A stretch of DNA of 64,000 nt from Ferruginibacter sp. (GCA_028288705.1 JAQBNH010000007.1:1-64000); one strand, 5' to 3'. Shown: positions 16,536 through 25,416, counted from the stretch's first letter. Notes: generated by a model not told the origin, from the sequence alone. Translations and numbers: made by a program.

Positions 16536-17780
16536 ATGGAGAAAATTACAATTGTTGGTGGCGGAATTATTGGTTTGTGCAGCGCCTACTATCTGCAAAA
16601 ATCCGGTTATGAAGTAACGGTGATCGAACGCGGAGATATTACGGATGGTTGTTCATTCGGCAACATGGGTTATATGTCGCCCAGCCATTTCGTACCGCTG
16701 GCTTCGCCGGGAATTATTGCGGAAGGGCTGAAGCATATGCTGAGCAGCACCAGCCCGTTTTATGTGAAACCCAGACTCAACTGGGACCTGATGCAATGGG
16801 GTTATCATTTTTATAAAAGCAGTAACGCATCTACGGTAAAAAAGCACGCACCGCATTTAAACAATATCCTGCAGTTAAGCAGGCAGCTGATGAACCCGTT
16901 GCGGGATGAACTGGGGGATCATTTTGATATGGAAGCCAAAGGTTGTTTCATGATGTGTAAACAACCTGCAACACTGGAGCATGAATTCCACCTGGCTGAT
17001 GATGCGGAAAAACTTGGACTCACCGTGGAAAGGCTGGATGCTGCCGGCGTTCAGGCATTGGAACCTGATGTAGAAGTAGCGGTTTCCGGTGCGGTGTTGT
17101 TTAAAGACGACTGTCATTTTAATCCAGGTAAATTGATGGTACAATTGAAAGACAACCTGCAAAAGAAAGGCGTACAATTTCAACTGAATACAACAGTGAC
17201 GGGTTTTGAAAAAAGTGGAGAAAAAGTTACGGCCGTTATTACCGACAAAGGAAAATTCCCCTGCACGCAGTTAATTGTTGCGACAGGAAGCTGGCTGCCG
17301 GTGATCAGTAAAATGCTGGGCGTAAAATTATTGTTGCAACCGGGAAAAGGCTATAGCTATACTTATGATCATGTAGAAAAGAATATTCATTACCCGGCGA
17401 TTTTGGTAGATGGACGTTGTGCGATCACGCCATGGAAACATAACCTGCGGATCGGCGGTACGATGGAAATTAGTGGCATCAACAATAAAGTATTGATAGG
17501 TCGTATGCAGGGCATTTACGATTCGGCTAAAAGTTTTTATCCCGGGCTCAATATTGATTTTCCGCCGGCAGATAAAATATGGAATGGCCTGAGGCCGGTA
17601 ACGCCGGATGGCCTGCCGTATATCGGCCGTACAAAAAATTTACAGAACGTGATCTTCGCCGGCGGCCATGCGATGCTGGGAATTTCGCAGGGAACAGGAA
17701 CAGGATTGCTGGTGAGTCAACTCATTGCCGGGAATAAAACAGAGATAGATATTTCTGCGTTTGATGTGAATCGTTTTTAA
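16536..17780 (+). CDS. FAD-dependent D-amino-acid dehydrogenase, probable cis-4-hydroxy-D-proline dehydrogenase
   Basis: 414-residue DadA-type oxidoreductase. The N-terminal dinucleotide fold GGGIIGLCSAYYL is followed by the CSFGNMGYMSPSH region that contacts FAD, and the C-terminal flavin-binding segment reads WNGLRPVTPDGLPYIG ... GTGTGLL. Located 50 bp after the epimerase, so its D-configured product is the obvious substrate, giving 1-pyrroline-4-hydroxy-2-carboxylate. Membrane association of the electron transfer is typical for the family, although no membrane helix is visible. A general D-amino-acid dehydrogenase is the alternative. Confidence 0.88.
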   Translation: MEKITIVGGGIIGLCSAYYLQKSGYEVTVIERGDITDGCSFGNMGYMSPSHFVPLASPGIIAEGLKHMLSSTSPFYVKPRLNWDLMQWGYHFYKSSNASTVKKHAPHLNNILQLSRQLMNPLRDELGDHFDMEAKGCFMMCKQPATLEHEFHLADDAEKLGLTVERLDAAGVQALEPDVEVAVSGAVLFKDDCHFNPGKLMVQLKDNLQKKGVQFQLNTTVTGFEKSGEKVTAVITDKGKFPCTQLIVATGSWLPVISKMLGVKLLLQPGKGYSYTYDHVEKNIHYPAILVDGRCAITPWKHNLRIGGTMEISGINNKVLIGRMQGIYDSAKSFYPGLNIDFPPADKIWNGLRPVTPDGLPYIGRTKNLQNVIFAGGHAMLGISQGTGTGLLVSQLIAGNKTEIDISAFDVNRF

Positions 17781-17802
17781 GAGGAATATTTATGTAAATA
17801 GT

Positions 17803-18015
17803 CTACCTCCCAAAAAACACGCGCGTAACATTAATATATTTTTTTCCAATCTCTTCATTAACTGTGAAATTAGATTTTTCCAGCATTGCCCTAATACGCC
17901 CCATAACTGCCTTATTAAACTCGGGCTCAGTTGCGGGTTGCTTTTCGACAGTTTTTTCCTGATGCTGGTTGCCGGATACCAAGGACGTATTTGAGTTGTT
18001 ATCGATATTATTCAT
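17803..18015 (-). CDS. Small hypothetical protein
   Basis: 70 residues, ATG start, convergent with the dehydrogenase gene (22 bp apart). The N-terminal half is Asn/Ser/Gln-rich and probably disordered; the C-terminal half (NKAVMGRIRAMLEKSNFTVNEEIGKKYINVTRVFFGR) could form a short helix-strand unit. I do not recognise it. It may be a genuine small gene because the codon use is Bacteroidetes-like and the start has normal spacing, but a chance ORF cannot be excluded. Confidence 0.45.
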   Translation of the reverse strand: MNNIDNNSNTSLVSGNQHQEKTVEKQPATEPEFNKAVMGRIRAMLEKSNFTVNEEIGKKYINVTRVFFGR

Positions 18016-18068
18016 CTTATATAATTTTAATGAAACAAAAACGGTTTCTTACAAAAGACCTCACCTAA

Positions 18069-19472
18069 TTAACCAAGCCCGATTTCCTGGTGGCGCTCAG
18101 GGATCATCACATCCGTAAATCCTTTTTTAATCAGCTTATCGCGGAAGTCCTGTTGCACATCATATTCTCCATGTACTAAAAATAATTTCTTCACTTGTTT
18201 CGGATCCTGGCAGGCAAGAAATTGTAACAGGTCATTGTAATCGCCATGTGCACTCATGCTCCGCATCTCCCCGATCTCCGCATTTACTTCATGTGTTTGA
18301 CCGAATATGCCCACTTCTTTCGGATGCTTTTTCAATCGGCCGCCTAAAGAATTTGGCTCGCAATAACCCGTTAATAAAATTGTGTTCCTGCTGTTTTCAA
18401 TGTTGTTGCTGATATGGTGTTTGATCCGTCCTGCTTCCGCCATCCCGCTCGCAGAAATGATTACGCAAGGGCCTTTGTAATAATTCAGCATTTTGCTTTC
18501 ATCCACCGTTTTGGTGAATTTTAATCCACGGAAGGCAAAAGGATCATTGTCATGTTTCAGGATGTCCTGGATGCGGGAATTAAAATAATTAGGATAACTT
18601 TTTACGATCGCTGTGGCTTTTGTACTCAACGGGCTGTCAACAAAATAATCCAGCGCCGGTAAACGGTTTTCGATTTCCAACTGGTTGAGGGCGTATAAAA
18701 TTTCCTGCGTGCGCCCAACGCTGAAAGCCGGCATGATCAGTTTTCCTTTTTTCTCGAGGCATGTTTTGCGTATCCATTCCAGCAGCAGATCCGGCGTGGT
18801 ATTGCCCGGCTCATGCAAACTGTTTCCATATGTTGATTCCAATAAAATATAATCCGCCTGTGGAAAAACCTCGGGTGATTTTAAAATAATATCGCGGTAA
18901 CGGCCAACGTCGCCACTAAATGTAATGCGCGTAACCTTTCCATTATGCGTGATCTTTAAATGAACACAGGTGCTGCCGATGATATGCCCGGCATCTGTAT
19001 AACTAAATTCTAAACCCGGTTCAATCGTGTGCCAGTGATTGTACTCCACGGTTACAAAACGATCGGCTGCTGTAAGTGCATCAGCTGCGGTGTATAGTGG
19101 TTCAAGATAAGGACGGCCCTGCAAGGCGCGGCGTTTGTTTTCGAACTTTACATCATTTTCCTGTATGCCGCCGGAATCTTCCATTAGCACAGACGCCAGG
19201 TCTTTTGTTGCCGGCGTGGCAAATACTTTTCCTGCATAGCCATCCTTTACAAATTTGGGCAGGAGGCCGCAATGGTCAATATGTGCATGAGATAGAATCA
19301 TATAATCCACTTCACGGGGATCAAATCCAAAATCTGAATTAAGCGCTGCTGTCTGATCGCCCATTCCCTGGTATAAGCCACAATCCAATAACAGTTTTTT
19401 GCCATTATCCAACGTGATTAAATGCTTGGAACCGGTAACCGTGCGGGCTGCGCCGTGAAATGCAATTTTCAT
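18069..19472 (-). CDS. Metallo-beta-lactamase/beta-CASP family RNA-processing nuclease
   Basis: 467 residues. The MBL core has the zinc motif SHAHIDHCG (H62, H64, D66, H67), with later metal ligands in TDAGHIIGS and FSGDVGR. The beta-CASP insertion (about 180-370) includes MPAFSVGRTQEILYAL and ISASGMAEAGR. The C-terminal RNA-metabolising segment ends in LVHGEYDVQQ. This matches the CPSF73-like MBL exonuclease family of bacteria rather than RNase J. Predicted cytosolic RNA hydrolase. Monocistronic as far as visible. Confidence 0.93.
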   Translation of the reverse strand: MKIAFHGAARTVTGSKHLITLDNGKKLLLDCGLYQGMGDQTAALNSDFGFDPREVDYMILSHAHIDHCGLLPKFVKDGYAGKVFATPATKDLASVLMEDSGGIQENDVKFENKRRALQGRPYLEPLYTAADALTAADRFVTVEYNHWHTIEPGLEFSYTDAGHIIGSTCVHLKITHNGKVTRITFSGDVGRYRDIILKSPEVFPQADYILLESTYGNSLHEPGNTTPDLLLEWIRKTCLEKKGKLIMPAFSVGRTQEILYALNQLEIENRLPALDYFVDSPLSTKATAIVKSYPNYFNSRIQDILKHDNDPFAFRGLKFTKTVDESKMLNYYKGPCVIISASGMAEAGRIKHHISNNIENSRNTILLTGYCEPNSLGGRLKKHPKEVGIFGQTHEVNAEIGEMRSMSAHGDYNDLLQFLACQDPKQVKKLFLVHGEYDVQQDFRDKLIKKGFTDVMIPERHQEIGLG

Positions 19473-19560
19473 ATTGATCGATATTAAAATGTAAAAACGA
19501 TGGACATATTTTCTCCTGTTAAGTTAGCCCAATTCATTAAGCTGGCACCACAATACTTTT

Positions 19561-20763
19561 TCAGGAACTTACTGCAAGCCAGGCCATCATGCCCATGCCT
19601 TGTTCAATGGCGCTTTCATCAATATTAAACGTTGGCGTATGAACGCCACTGGTTATCCCTTTCGCTTTATTGCCTGCACCTAGGCGAAAAAAACAGGCGG
19701 GGATCTGGTGAGAATAATAAGCGAAGTCTTCGGCGCCCATACGCAGTTCCGTTTCAGAAACATTTTCGCTGCCCACAAATTCTTCTGCCTTTGCCATAGC
19801 TGTTTTACAAAGTGCTTCATTATTGAGAACGAAGGGATAACCCACATCAATCGTGATATCTGCTTCTGCGCCCATTGCTGCCACCAATAATTTTGTCTGA
19901 TTAATGATCAGCTCATGTGCCTGGAAACGCCATTCTTCATTCATCGCGCGGAAAGTGCCCATCAGCTTTACCTCCGAAGGAATTACGTTGGTTGTATTGC
20001 CGCCCTGGAAAGAGGTGATCGATAAAACAGACGGATTAAAAGGATTGTTATTCCTACTGATGATCTGCTGCAGGCTTACAATTAAATGAGATGCAATCAA
20101 TATGGTATCTGCCGTGTATTGCGGCGCAGCGGCATGCCCGCCTTTTGCTTTAATCGTGATATAAATTTCATCCGCACTGGCCATTACCATCCCGCCGCGA
20201 AAACTAAACTGCCCCACTTCCATCCCCGGGTGCACATGCAACGCAAATATTTTTTCCGGTGCAGGATTTTCCAACACACCTTCCCTAATCATATAACTGG
20301 CACCGCCGGGATTTTTTTCCTCGCCCGGTTGAAAAATTAATTTAACGGTGCCTTCCCAATTATCTTTTGTGGCTTGTAATATTTTAGCAGCGCCCAATAA
20401 GCAGGTCGTGTGCACATCATGCCCGCAGGCATGCATCACGCCGTTATTTTTTGATTTGTAATCGACATTGTTTTCTTCCAGGATCGGCAGTGCGTCCATA
20501 TCTGCCCGCAACGCCACAATTCGCGACTCCGGGTTCTTTCCTTTGATCAATCCCGCAACGCCTGTTGTCGCCAACACCTGGAAGGGGATATCCATGGCCG
20601 TTAATTGTTGCTGGATAAAAGCCGAGGTTTGAAATTCCTGGTAACTTAATTCGGGGTTGGAATGAATATGATGTCGGACGGCAATAAATTCATCTTTATA
20701 ATCTGAAGCGAGTTTTTTTATTTTTTCGAGCATGCCGGAAATTTGAACCTTGAAGATAATCAT
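19561..20763 (-). CDS. M20 family amidohydrolase (N-acyl amino acid or hippurate hydrolase type)
   Basis: 400 residues. Co-catalytic metal peptidase of the M20D type: HHIHSNPELSYQEF near the N-terminus, ALRADMDALP, HACGHDVHT, and IFQPGEE with the catalytic Glu; a dimerisation domain occupies about 195-310 and the tail has MGAEDFAYYSHQIPACFFRLG. These enzymes cleave N-acyl or indoleacetyl amino acids; substrate not predictable. ATG at 20763, with Met11 (20733) as an alternative start that fits the family better. Separated from the SPOR gene by a terminator. Confidence 0.93.
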   Translation of the reverse strand: MIIFKVQISGMLEKIKKLASDYKDEFIAVRHHIHSNPELSYQEFQTSAFIQQQLTAMDIPFQVLATTGVAGLIKGKNPESRIVALRADMDALPILEENNVDYKSKNNGVMHACGHDVHTTCLLGAAKILQATKDNWEGTVKLIFQPGEEKNPGGASYMIREGVLENPAPEKIFALHVHPGMEVGQFSFRGGMVMASADEIYITIKAKGGHAAAPQYTADTILIASHLIVSLQQIISRNNNPFNPSVLSITSFQGGNTTNVIPSEVKLMGTFRAMNEEWRFQAHELIINQTKLLVAAMGAEADITIDVGYPFVLNNEALCKTAMAKAEEFVGSENVSETELRMGAEDFAYYSHQIPACFFRLGAGNKAKGITSGVHTPTFNIDESAIEQGMGMMAWLAVSS

Positions 20764-20770
20764 CTAAAAA

Positions 20771-20800
20771 ATAAAAAGAGTTTCGGGGAAGAAACTCTGT
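20771..20800 (-). terminator. Terminator of the deoC operon
   Basis: Minus strand: AGAGTTTC-TTCCCC-GAAACTCT followed by TTTTTATTTTTT (arms 20791-20798 and 20777-20784), 10 bp after the SPOR gene stop. Confidence 0.85.
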
Positions 20801-20807
20801 AAATGTG

Positions 20808-21257
20808 TTAATCAGTCACCGGCGTTTTTTCCGGCTTCACTTCGATCGTTTCAGGAAGCACATAAATGTTGCCTGTTACGATGCGCTGGTTAATTATTTG
20901 CTTCCTGAATTTTTCGGCCTCCCCTTTATCCTGGAAATTGCCGAATTTCAATTTGATGTAGGGCGACTGAAAAGCCATGTAAACTTTCTGATCAGGGAAT
21001 TGCTGTAATAACTGCGACCTTACCTGCATCGCGAGGTTACGGTCGTTCGTACTGAGTAACATGAGGCGATATCCTCTTGCCGACCGCACTGCACGTGCCA
21101 GCCCTTCATTGTATTCTGCCATTTTTCTGCCGAGTAATTCAAGCCGATCATCTGCATCTACTGTTACCGTTCCTTTATATAATGTATCAGTGGCGGTTTG
21201 CGCCTTTGCTGCGTTTGCGGCAATAATCAGAAAAATAATGACTAAAAATTTTTTCAT
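20808..21257 (-). CDS. SPOR domain-like exported protein
   Basis: 149 residues with a signal peptide (MKKFLVIIFLIIAANAAKAQ). The body (GYRLMLLSTNDRNLAMQVRSQLLQQFPDQKVYMAFQSPYIKLKFGNFQDKGEAEKFRKQI) has the beta-alpha-beta repeat of a SPOR peptidoglycan-binding domain. It is the last gene of the deoC operon, 22 bp after the diverged deoC paralogue. A link to aldolase metabolism is not evident; this is probably operon hitch-hiking. Confidence 0.8.
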   Translation of the reverse strand: MKKFLVIIFLIIAANAAKAQTATDTLYKGTVTVDADDRLELLGRKMAEYNEGLARAVRSARGYRLMLLSTNDRNLAMQVRSQLLQQFPDQKVYMAFQSPYIKLKFGNFQDKGEAEKFRKQIINQRIVTGNIYVLPETIEVKPEKTPVTD

Positions 21258-21279
21258 GTTGTTCCTTGAATTACAAAAA

Positions 21280-21951
21280 TCATTCCATGCCCATCCCCAA
21301 AACCACCTGCTCCATACTCATTCCCAGCCTGTCAGCTCCTGCAGCGAGCAATTCTTCGGCAAATTTAACGGTTTCCATTTTACCCGCTGCCTTGATGCGA
21401 ACGGCATCTGCCAGATGTTTCCGCAATAGCCGTATATGTTCCACGCTGCTCGCAAAATCAGCATAGCCGGAAGAACTCTGGATATAATCCACGCCGGCAA
21501 TGCCATATAGATCACAACATTTTATCATTTCATCGTCTGTGAGCAAACTCGTTTCCAATACGATCTTCACAACGATGCCTTTCGATTTGATAACGGGCAG
21601 CAGGCTGTTCAATTCCTGTGCAAGATATTGCCAGTCGTTATTTTTTAAGGCGGTAAGGTTTATATGAAGATTTATGTCATCGGCGCCGTCCACGATCGCG
21701 AGCAAGGTTTCTGCGAGTTTTGCCTCAACAGCAGTATGCCCGAGTGGGAAGCCAACAACTGCTGCCAGCTTTACATCTGTTTCTGCCAGTAGCATTTTTG
21801 CTTTCCTCAAAAAAATCGGCAACAGGCAAACCGCTGCCAGGTTATTTCTTTTAGCGAAAGCGCAGGCGGCTTCCAGTTCTGTAATTGTAGCAACCGGGTT
21901 GGTAACATGCGTTTCCAAAACAACCGGCCATGAAGACATATTTTCCTGCAT
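21280..21951 (-). CDS. DeoC-like protein lacking the Schiff-base lysine (probable pseudoenzyme)
   Basis: 223 residues, clearly a deoxyribose-phosphate aldolase fold: AAVVGFPLGHTAVEAKLAE, VVKIVLETSLLTDDE, VRIKAAGKM, LGMS. Two of the three catalytic residues have changed. The Schiff-base lysine region DFIKTSTG is DYIQSSSG (Q158), and the proton-relay aspartate region ADEVDMV is ADDINLH (N94); only the second lysine remains (K187). It lacks the N- and C-terminal extensions of the intact DeoC four genes upstream. Aldolase activity is therefore unlikely; a structural, regulatory or altered enzymatic role is possible. Spacing of 17 bp from the truncated ALDH paralogue suggests co-expression. Confidence 0.85.
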   Translation of the reverse strand: MQENMSSWPVVLETHVTNPVATITELEAACAFAKRNNLAAVCLLPIFLRKAKMLLAETDVKLAAVVGFPLGHTAVEAKLAETLLAIVDGADDINLHINLTALKNNDWQYLAQELNSLLPVIKSKGIVVKIVLETSLLTDDEMIKCCDLYGIAGVDYIQSSSGYADFASSVEHIRLLRKHLADAVRIKAAGKMETVKFAEELLAAGADRLGMSMEQVVLGMGME

Positions 21952-21968
21952 AATTTATTTTCGTAGCA

Positions 21969-22919
21969 TCAATAACCTGCTTTTGCGCCGCCAATATTTT
22001 CTATCGGGTGCCAGGTGGTTTTTATCTCCTGTGTATTCATGATCAGGTAAGGCGATTGTCCTGCCGGGGAAGTCCAATCCATTCCGTCATACCACACAAC
22101 GCGCTTCATATTCAACGATGCTTTTTCCTGGATCATTTTTTTGGTTGCCGTATCTGCTTCGCCGTAAATGATGGCATTCACATCCATATGATCAGCAAAA
22201 TATATAGCCAGTTCTGCCGGCTTGCCTGTGAGTATATTCACCACACCGCCGGGAACATCAGAAGAGTTGAGCACTTCTGCGAACGTGATCGCACAAAGCG
22301 GCTTTTGATAAGAAGCGAGCACTACTACCGTGTTTCCGCCCGCGATTGCAGGAGCAATCATGGAAACCAACCCCAGTAAAGAACTATTTTGAGTGGCGAT
22401 CACCGCCACAACGCCCGTAGGTTCAGGAACAGAAAAATTAAAATGCGAACTCGCCACAGGGTTTACAGAGCTAAACAGGGCCTGGTATTTATCCGTGCAT
22501 CCCGCGTAATAAATAAGCCTGTCAATGGCCGTCTCTACTTCATTCTGCGCTTCTGCCTGGCTGGAATCCTGCTTCATCAGCTCTTCCACAAATTGTGATT
22601 TACGCCCTTCCAGCATTTCTGCAATGCGATACAAAATTTGTCCACGGTTGAATGCTGCTCTTGTACTCCAGTCGCCGAAAGCTGTTCTTGCTGCAACAAC
22701 TGCATCGCGAAAATCTTTACGCGAGCCCAGGCAAACATTCGCCAGCACATCGCCGTTTTTATTTACCGCTTCGTAAAAACGACCGGATTCCGTCCGTGGA
22801 AATTTTCCACCAACATAGATCTTATACGTTTTTAAAATCTCCAGCCGCTTCGCAGTTCCATTCGAACTTTGCTTTTCCGTCTTCAGCGCTGACTTCTTTA
22901 TGATAGTTTTCGTCGCCAT
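21969..22919 (-). CDS. Truncated ALDH-like protein lacking the catalytic domain (probable pseudoenzyme)
   Basis: 316 residues with the aldehyde dehydrogenase N-terminal/NAD-binding domain (YKIYVGGKFPRTESGR, AAFNRGQILYRIAEMLE, APAIAGGNTVVVLAS, GGVVNILTGKPAEL). It ends at EIKTTWHPIENIGGAKAGY where a normal enzyme would continue into the catalytic domain. No ELGG glutamate and no GQxCxxGS cysteine are present; the region aligned with ELGGK reads VVWYDGMD. It starts 19 bp after the full-length ALDH. Together they look like a two-gene version of ALDH16, in which an active ALDH unit is joined to an ALDH-like unit without the cysteine. Confidence 0.85.
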   Translation of the reverse strand: MATKTIIKKSALKTEKQSSNGTAKRLEILKTYKIYVGGKFPRTESGRFYEAVNKNGDVLANVCLGSRKDFRDAVVAARTAFGDWSTRAAFNRGQILYRIAEMLEGRKSQFVEELMKQDSSQAEAQNEVETAIDRLIYYAGCTDKYQALFSSVNPVASSHFNFSVPEPTGVVAVIATQNSSLLGLVSMIAPAIAGGNTVVVLASYQKPLCAITFAEVLNSSDVPGGVVNILTGKPAELAIYFADHMDVNAIIYGEADTATKKMIQEKASLNMKRVVWYDGMDWTSPAGQSPYLIMNTQEIKTTWHPIENIGGAKAGY

Positions 22920-22938
22920 AATATTTTTTTAACCGCTG

Positions 22939-24417
22939 TTAAATCAGGTTTACATAAGGAGTGAGGCCATGCAGGCCACCTTCACGGCCATAACCGCTTT
23001 CTTTATACCCACCGAATGGTGATGTAGGATCAAACTGGTTGTACGTATTCGCCCAGACAACACCGGCGCGTAATTTAGTCGTGAGATTAAAAATTTTGGA
23101 TCCCTTGTCTGTCCATACGCCGGCCGATAATCCATAAGGAGAATTATTTGCTTTCTCAATCACTTCATCATCCGTACGGAAAGTTTGTATCGTAAGCACC
23201 GGGCCAAAAATTTCTTCCTGGGAAATACGGCTTGATTGCGCCACATTGGTGAAGATCGTTGGTGCACAAAAGAATCCTTTTTTCGGAAGCACACCAGATG
23301 GTTGATACATCTCTGCGCCTTCCTGCTGACCGATTTTTAAATACTTATGGATGTTTGCCAATTGTTGTTTTGAATTGATCGCACCGATATCCGTATTCTT
23401 ATCCATCGGGTCGCCCACGATCAGTGTTTCCAGGCGGTCTTTTAATTTACGCAGCACTTGTTTATATACAGATTCCTGCACATACAACCTGGATCCTGCA
23501 CAACAAACATGACCCTGGTTAAAAAATATCCCATTGATCACGCCTTCCACTGCCTGGTCTAAAGGTGCATCGTCGAAAATAATATTCGCAGCCTTTCCAC
23601 CCAATTCAAGCGTGGCTTTTTTATTCGTTCCCGCGATGGCGCGCTGGATGATCTTTCCAACTTCCGTGGACCCGGTAAAAGCAACTTTATCAATGTCTTT
23701 ATGATTCACGAGTGCAGATCCTGTTTCGCCGGCACCGGTAATAATATTTACAACGCCCGGTGGAAGATCGGCTTCGCGGATAATTTCTGCGAGCGTCAAC
23801 GCTGTCAGGGGCGTGGTTTCAGCCGGTTTCAATACAACCGTATTGCCTGTTGCCAATGCCGGTGCAATTTTCCAGGCAGCCATCAGCAAAGGAAAATTCC
23901 ATGGAATGATCTGCCCTGCGACACCAAGTGGATTTGTCTGCCGGTTTGGAAAGGCATACTCGAGTTTATCTGCCCAGCCGGCGTAATAAAAGAAATGATT
24001 GGCAGCAGTTGGAATATCAAAATCACGGCTTTCGCGAATCGGCTTTCCACCATCCAGCGTTTCGATCACAGCAAGTTCGCGGGCACGTTCCTGCATGATG
24101 CGCGCGATGCGAAAAATATATTTGCCTCTTTCCTTGGCCGGCATATTCTTCCATGTTTTATTATAGGCCTGGCGGGCTGCAACTACCGCCCGGTCTACAT
24201 CCGCAGCGTTGGCGTCTGCCACTTCCGATAATTTTTCTTCTGTTGCCGGGTTGATCGTTGCGAAATATTTCTTGCTCAGCGGTTTTTCAAATTTACCGTT
24301 GATGAACAGATCGTAACGCGGTTGGATCGTAGCAGCCGATTTACTTTCCGGTGCCGGGGCATAATCACGTGCCGTATCAAATTTTAGTTTCAGTGTATTG
24401 TTTTTTGTTCCTGCCAT
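22939..24417 (-). CDS. Aldehyde dehydrogenase (full length)
   Basis: 492 residues with all ALDH essentials: oxyanion N174 in IPWNFP, the NAD-binding lysine in VLKPAE, E271 in LELGGK, C305 in GHVCCAGSR, and a C-terminal DPTSPFGGYKESGYGRE. An extra 30-residue N-terminal stretch precedes the domain. In this operon it could oxidise the acetaldehyde made by DeoC or a related aldehyde; that is inference. It is 84 bp after deoC and immediately before the truncated paralogue, with which it may form a complex, as in ALDH16 proteins. Confidence 0.93.
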   Translation of the reverse strand: MAGTKNNTLKLKFDTARDYAPAPESKSAATIQPRYDLFINGKFEKPLSKKYFATINPATEEKLSEVADANAADVDRAVVAARQAYNKTWKNMPAKERGKYIFRIARIMQERARELAVIETLDGGKPIRESRDFDIPTAANHFFYYAGWADKLEYAFPNRQTNPLGVAGQIIPWNFPLLMAAWKIAPALATGNTVVLKPAETTPLTALTLAEIIREADLPPGVVNIITGAGETGSALVNHKDIDKVAFTGSTEVGKIIQRAIAGTNKKATLELGGKAANIIFDDAPLDQAVEGVINGIFFNQGHVCCAGSRLYVQESVYKQVLRKLKDRLETLIVGDPMDKNTDIGAINSKQQLANIHKYLKIGQQEGAEMYQPSGVLPKKGFFCAPTIFTNVAQSSRISQEEIFGPVLTIQTFRTDDEVIEKANNSPYGLSAGVWTDKGSKIFNLTTKLRAGVVWANTYNQFDPTSPFGGYKESGYGREGGLHGLTPYVNLI

Positions 24418-24501
24418 GTGATATTTTTTTTGTTGAACGGGCCCGGTTCTTTTCCCGTTATCGTTGCGTCGTAAGCTTGTACTTTTATCTAAATTGGCCG
24501 A

Positions 24502-25416
24502 TTAATCCAGCGGGAAATAATCTTTGCCCTGGTAAATCCCCGTCTTCTCTTTCATCAACTGCATCAACACATCATTCGCCAGGCTGCTCGCACCAAAACG
24601 AAACCAATGATTATTCATCCAGGCTTCCCCTAATGTTTCATTCAGCATCACGAGATAATGCAATGCCTGTTTCGATTTGGAAATTCCTCCGGCCGGTTTC
24701 ATGCCGATCATCTTCCCGGTCTTGTAATAAAAATCTCGGATCGCTTCCAGCATCACCAGCGTGACCGGCATCGTGGCTGCCGGTGCAATTTTCCCTGTAG
24801 ATGTTTTAATAAAATCCGCGCCGGCATGCATTGCCAGGTCACTCGCCTTCCGCACTTTATCGTAGGTGACCAACTCTCCTGTTTCCAAAATAACTTTTAA
24901 CCGTGCATCGCCACAGGCCTCTTTGATCATCGCGATCTCATCAAATACATAATTGTATTCACCCTCTAAAAATTTACCGCGGCTGATCACCATATCCACT
25001 TCATCTGCGCCTTGCTGCACTGCGAATTTTGTATCGCGAATTTTTACATCCCTTGGTGCTTGCCCGCTGGGAAACCCGGTTGCCACAGACGCAACGTGAA
25101 TGCCTGAATCACCTAAAGCCGCACGCGCCGTTTTCACCATGGATGGATATACACAAACCGCAGCTACCGTTGGAAGGCCTTCATAAACATCCAGTAAATG
25201 CATCGCCTTGTAACACATCTGTTTTACTTTCCCTTCCGAATCTTTGCCTTCCAGTGTTGTGAGATCGATCATGTTGAGCGCAAGGAGCAAACCATTTAAC
25301 TTGGTTTCTTTCTTAATGCTTCGCTTTGTAAACCGCGCCGCCCGTTCTTCAATACCAACCTGGTCTACATGAGGAGAAAGACTAAAGTCAGGAACCGCAA
25401 TCGTTTTTTCTGCCAT
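24502..25416 (-). CDS. deoC: Deoxyribose-phosphate aldolase
   Basis: 304 residues from the ATG at 25416 (MAEKTIAVPDF); the track's earlier start overlaps the divergent promoter. It cleaves 2-deoxyribose-5-phosphate to glyceraldehyde-3-phosphate and acetaldehyde. Active-site residues are all present: D141 (ADEVDMV), Schiff-base K204 (DFIKTSTGK) and K240 (GMKPAGG). Longer than E. coli DeoC by an N-terminal extension typical of the larger DeoC type. First gene of deoC-ALDH-ALDH'-deoC'-SPOR, divergent from a nucleoside phosphorylase, which fits nucleoside catabolism. Confidence 0.96.
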   Translation of the reverse strand: MAEKTIAVPDFSLSPHVDQVGIEERAARFTKRSIKKETKLNGLLLALNMIDLTTLEGKDSEGKVKQMCYKAMHLLDVYEGLPTVAAVCVYPSMVKTARAALGDSGIHVASVATGFPSGQAPRDVKIRDTKFAVQQGADEVDMVISRGKFLEGEYNYVFDEIAMIKEACGDARLKVILETGELVTYDKVRKASDLAMHAGADFIKTSTGKIAPAATMPVTLVMLEAIRDFYYKTGKMIGMKPAGGISKSKQALHYLVMLNETLGEAWMNNHWFRFGASSLANDVLMQLMKEKTGIYQGKDYFPLD

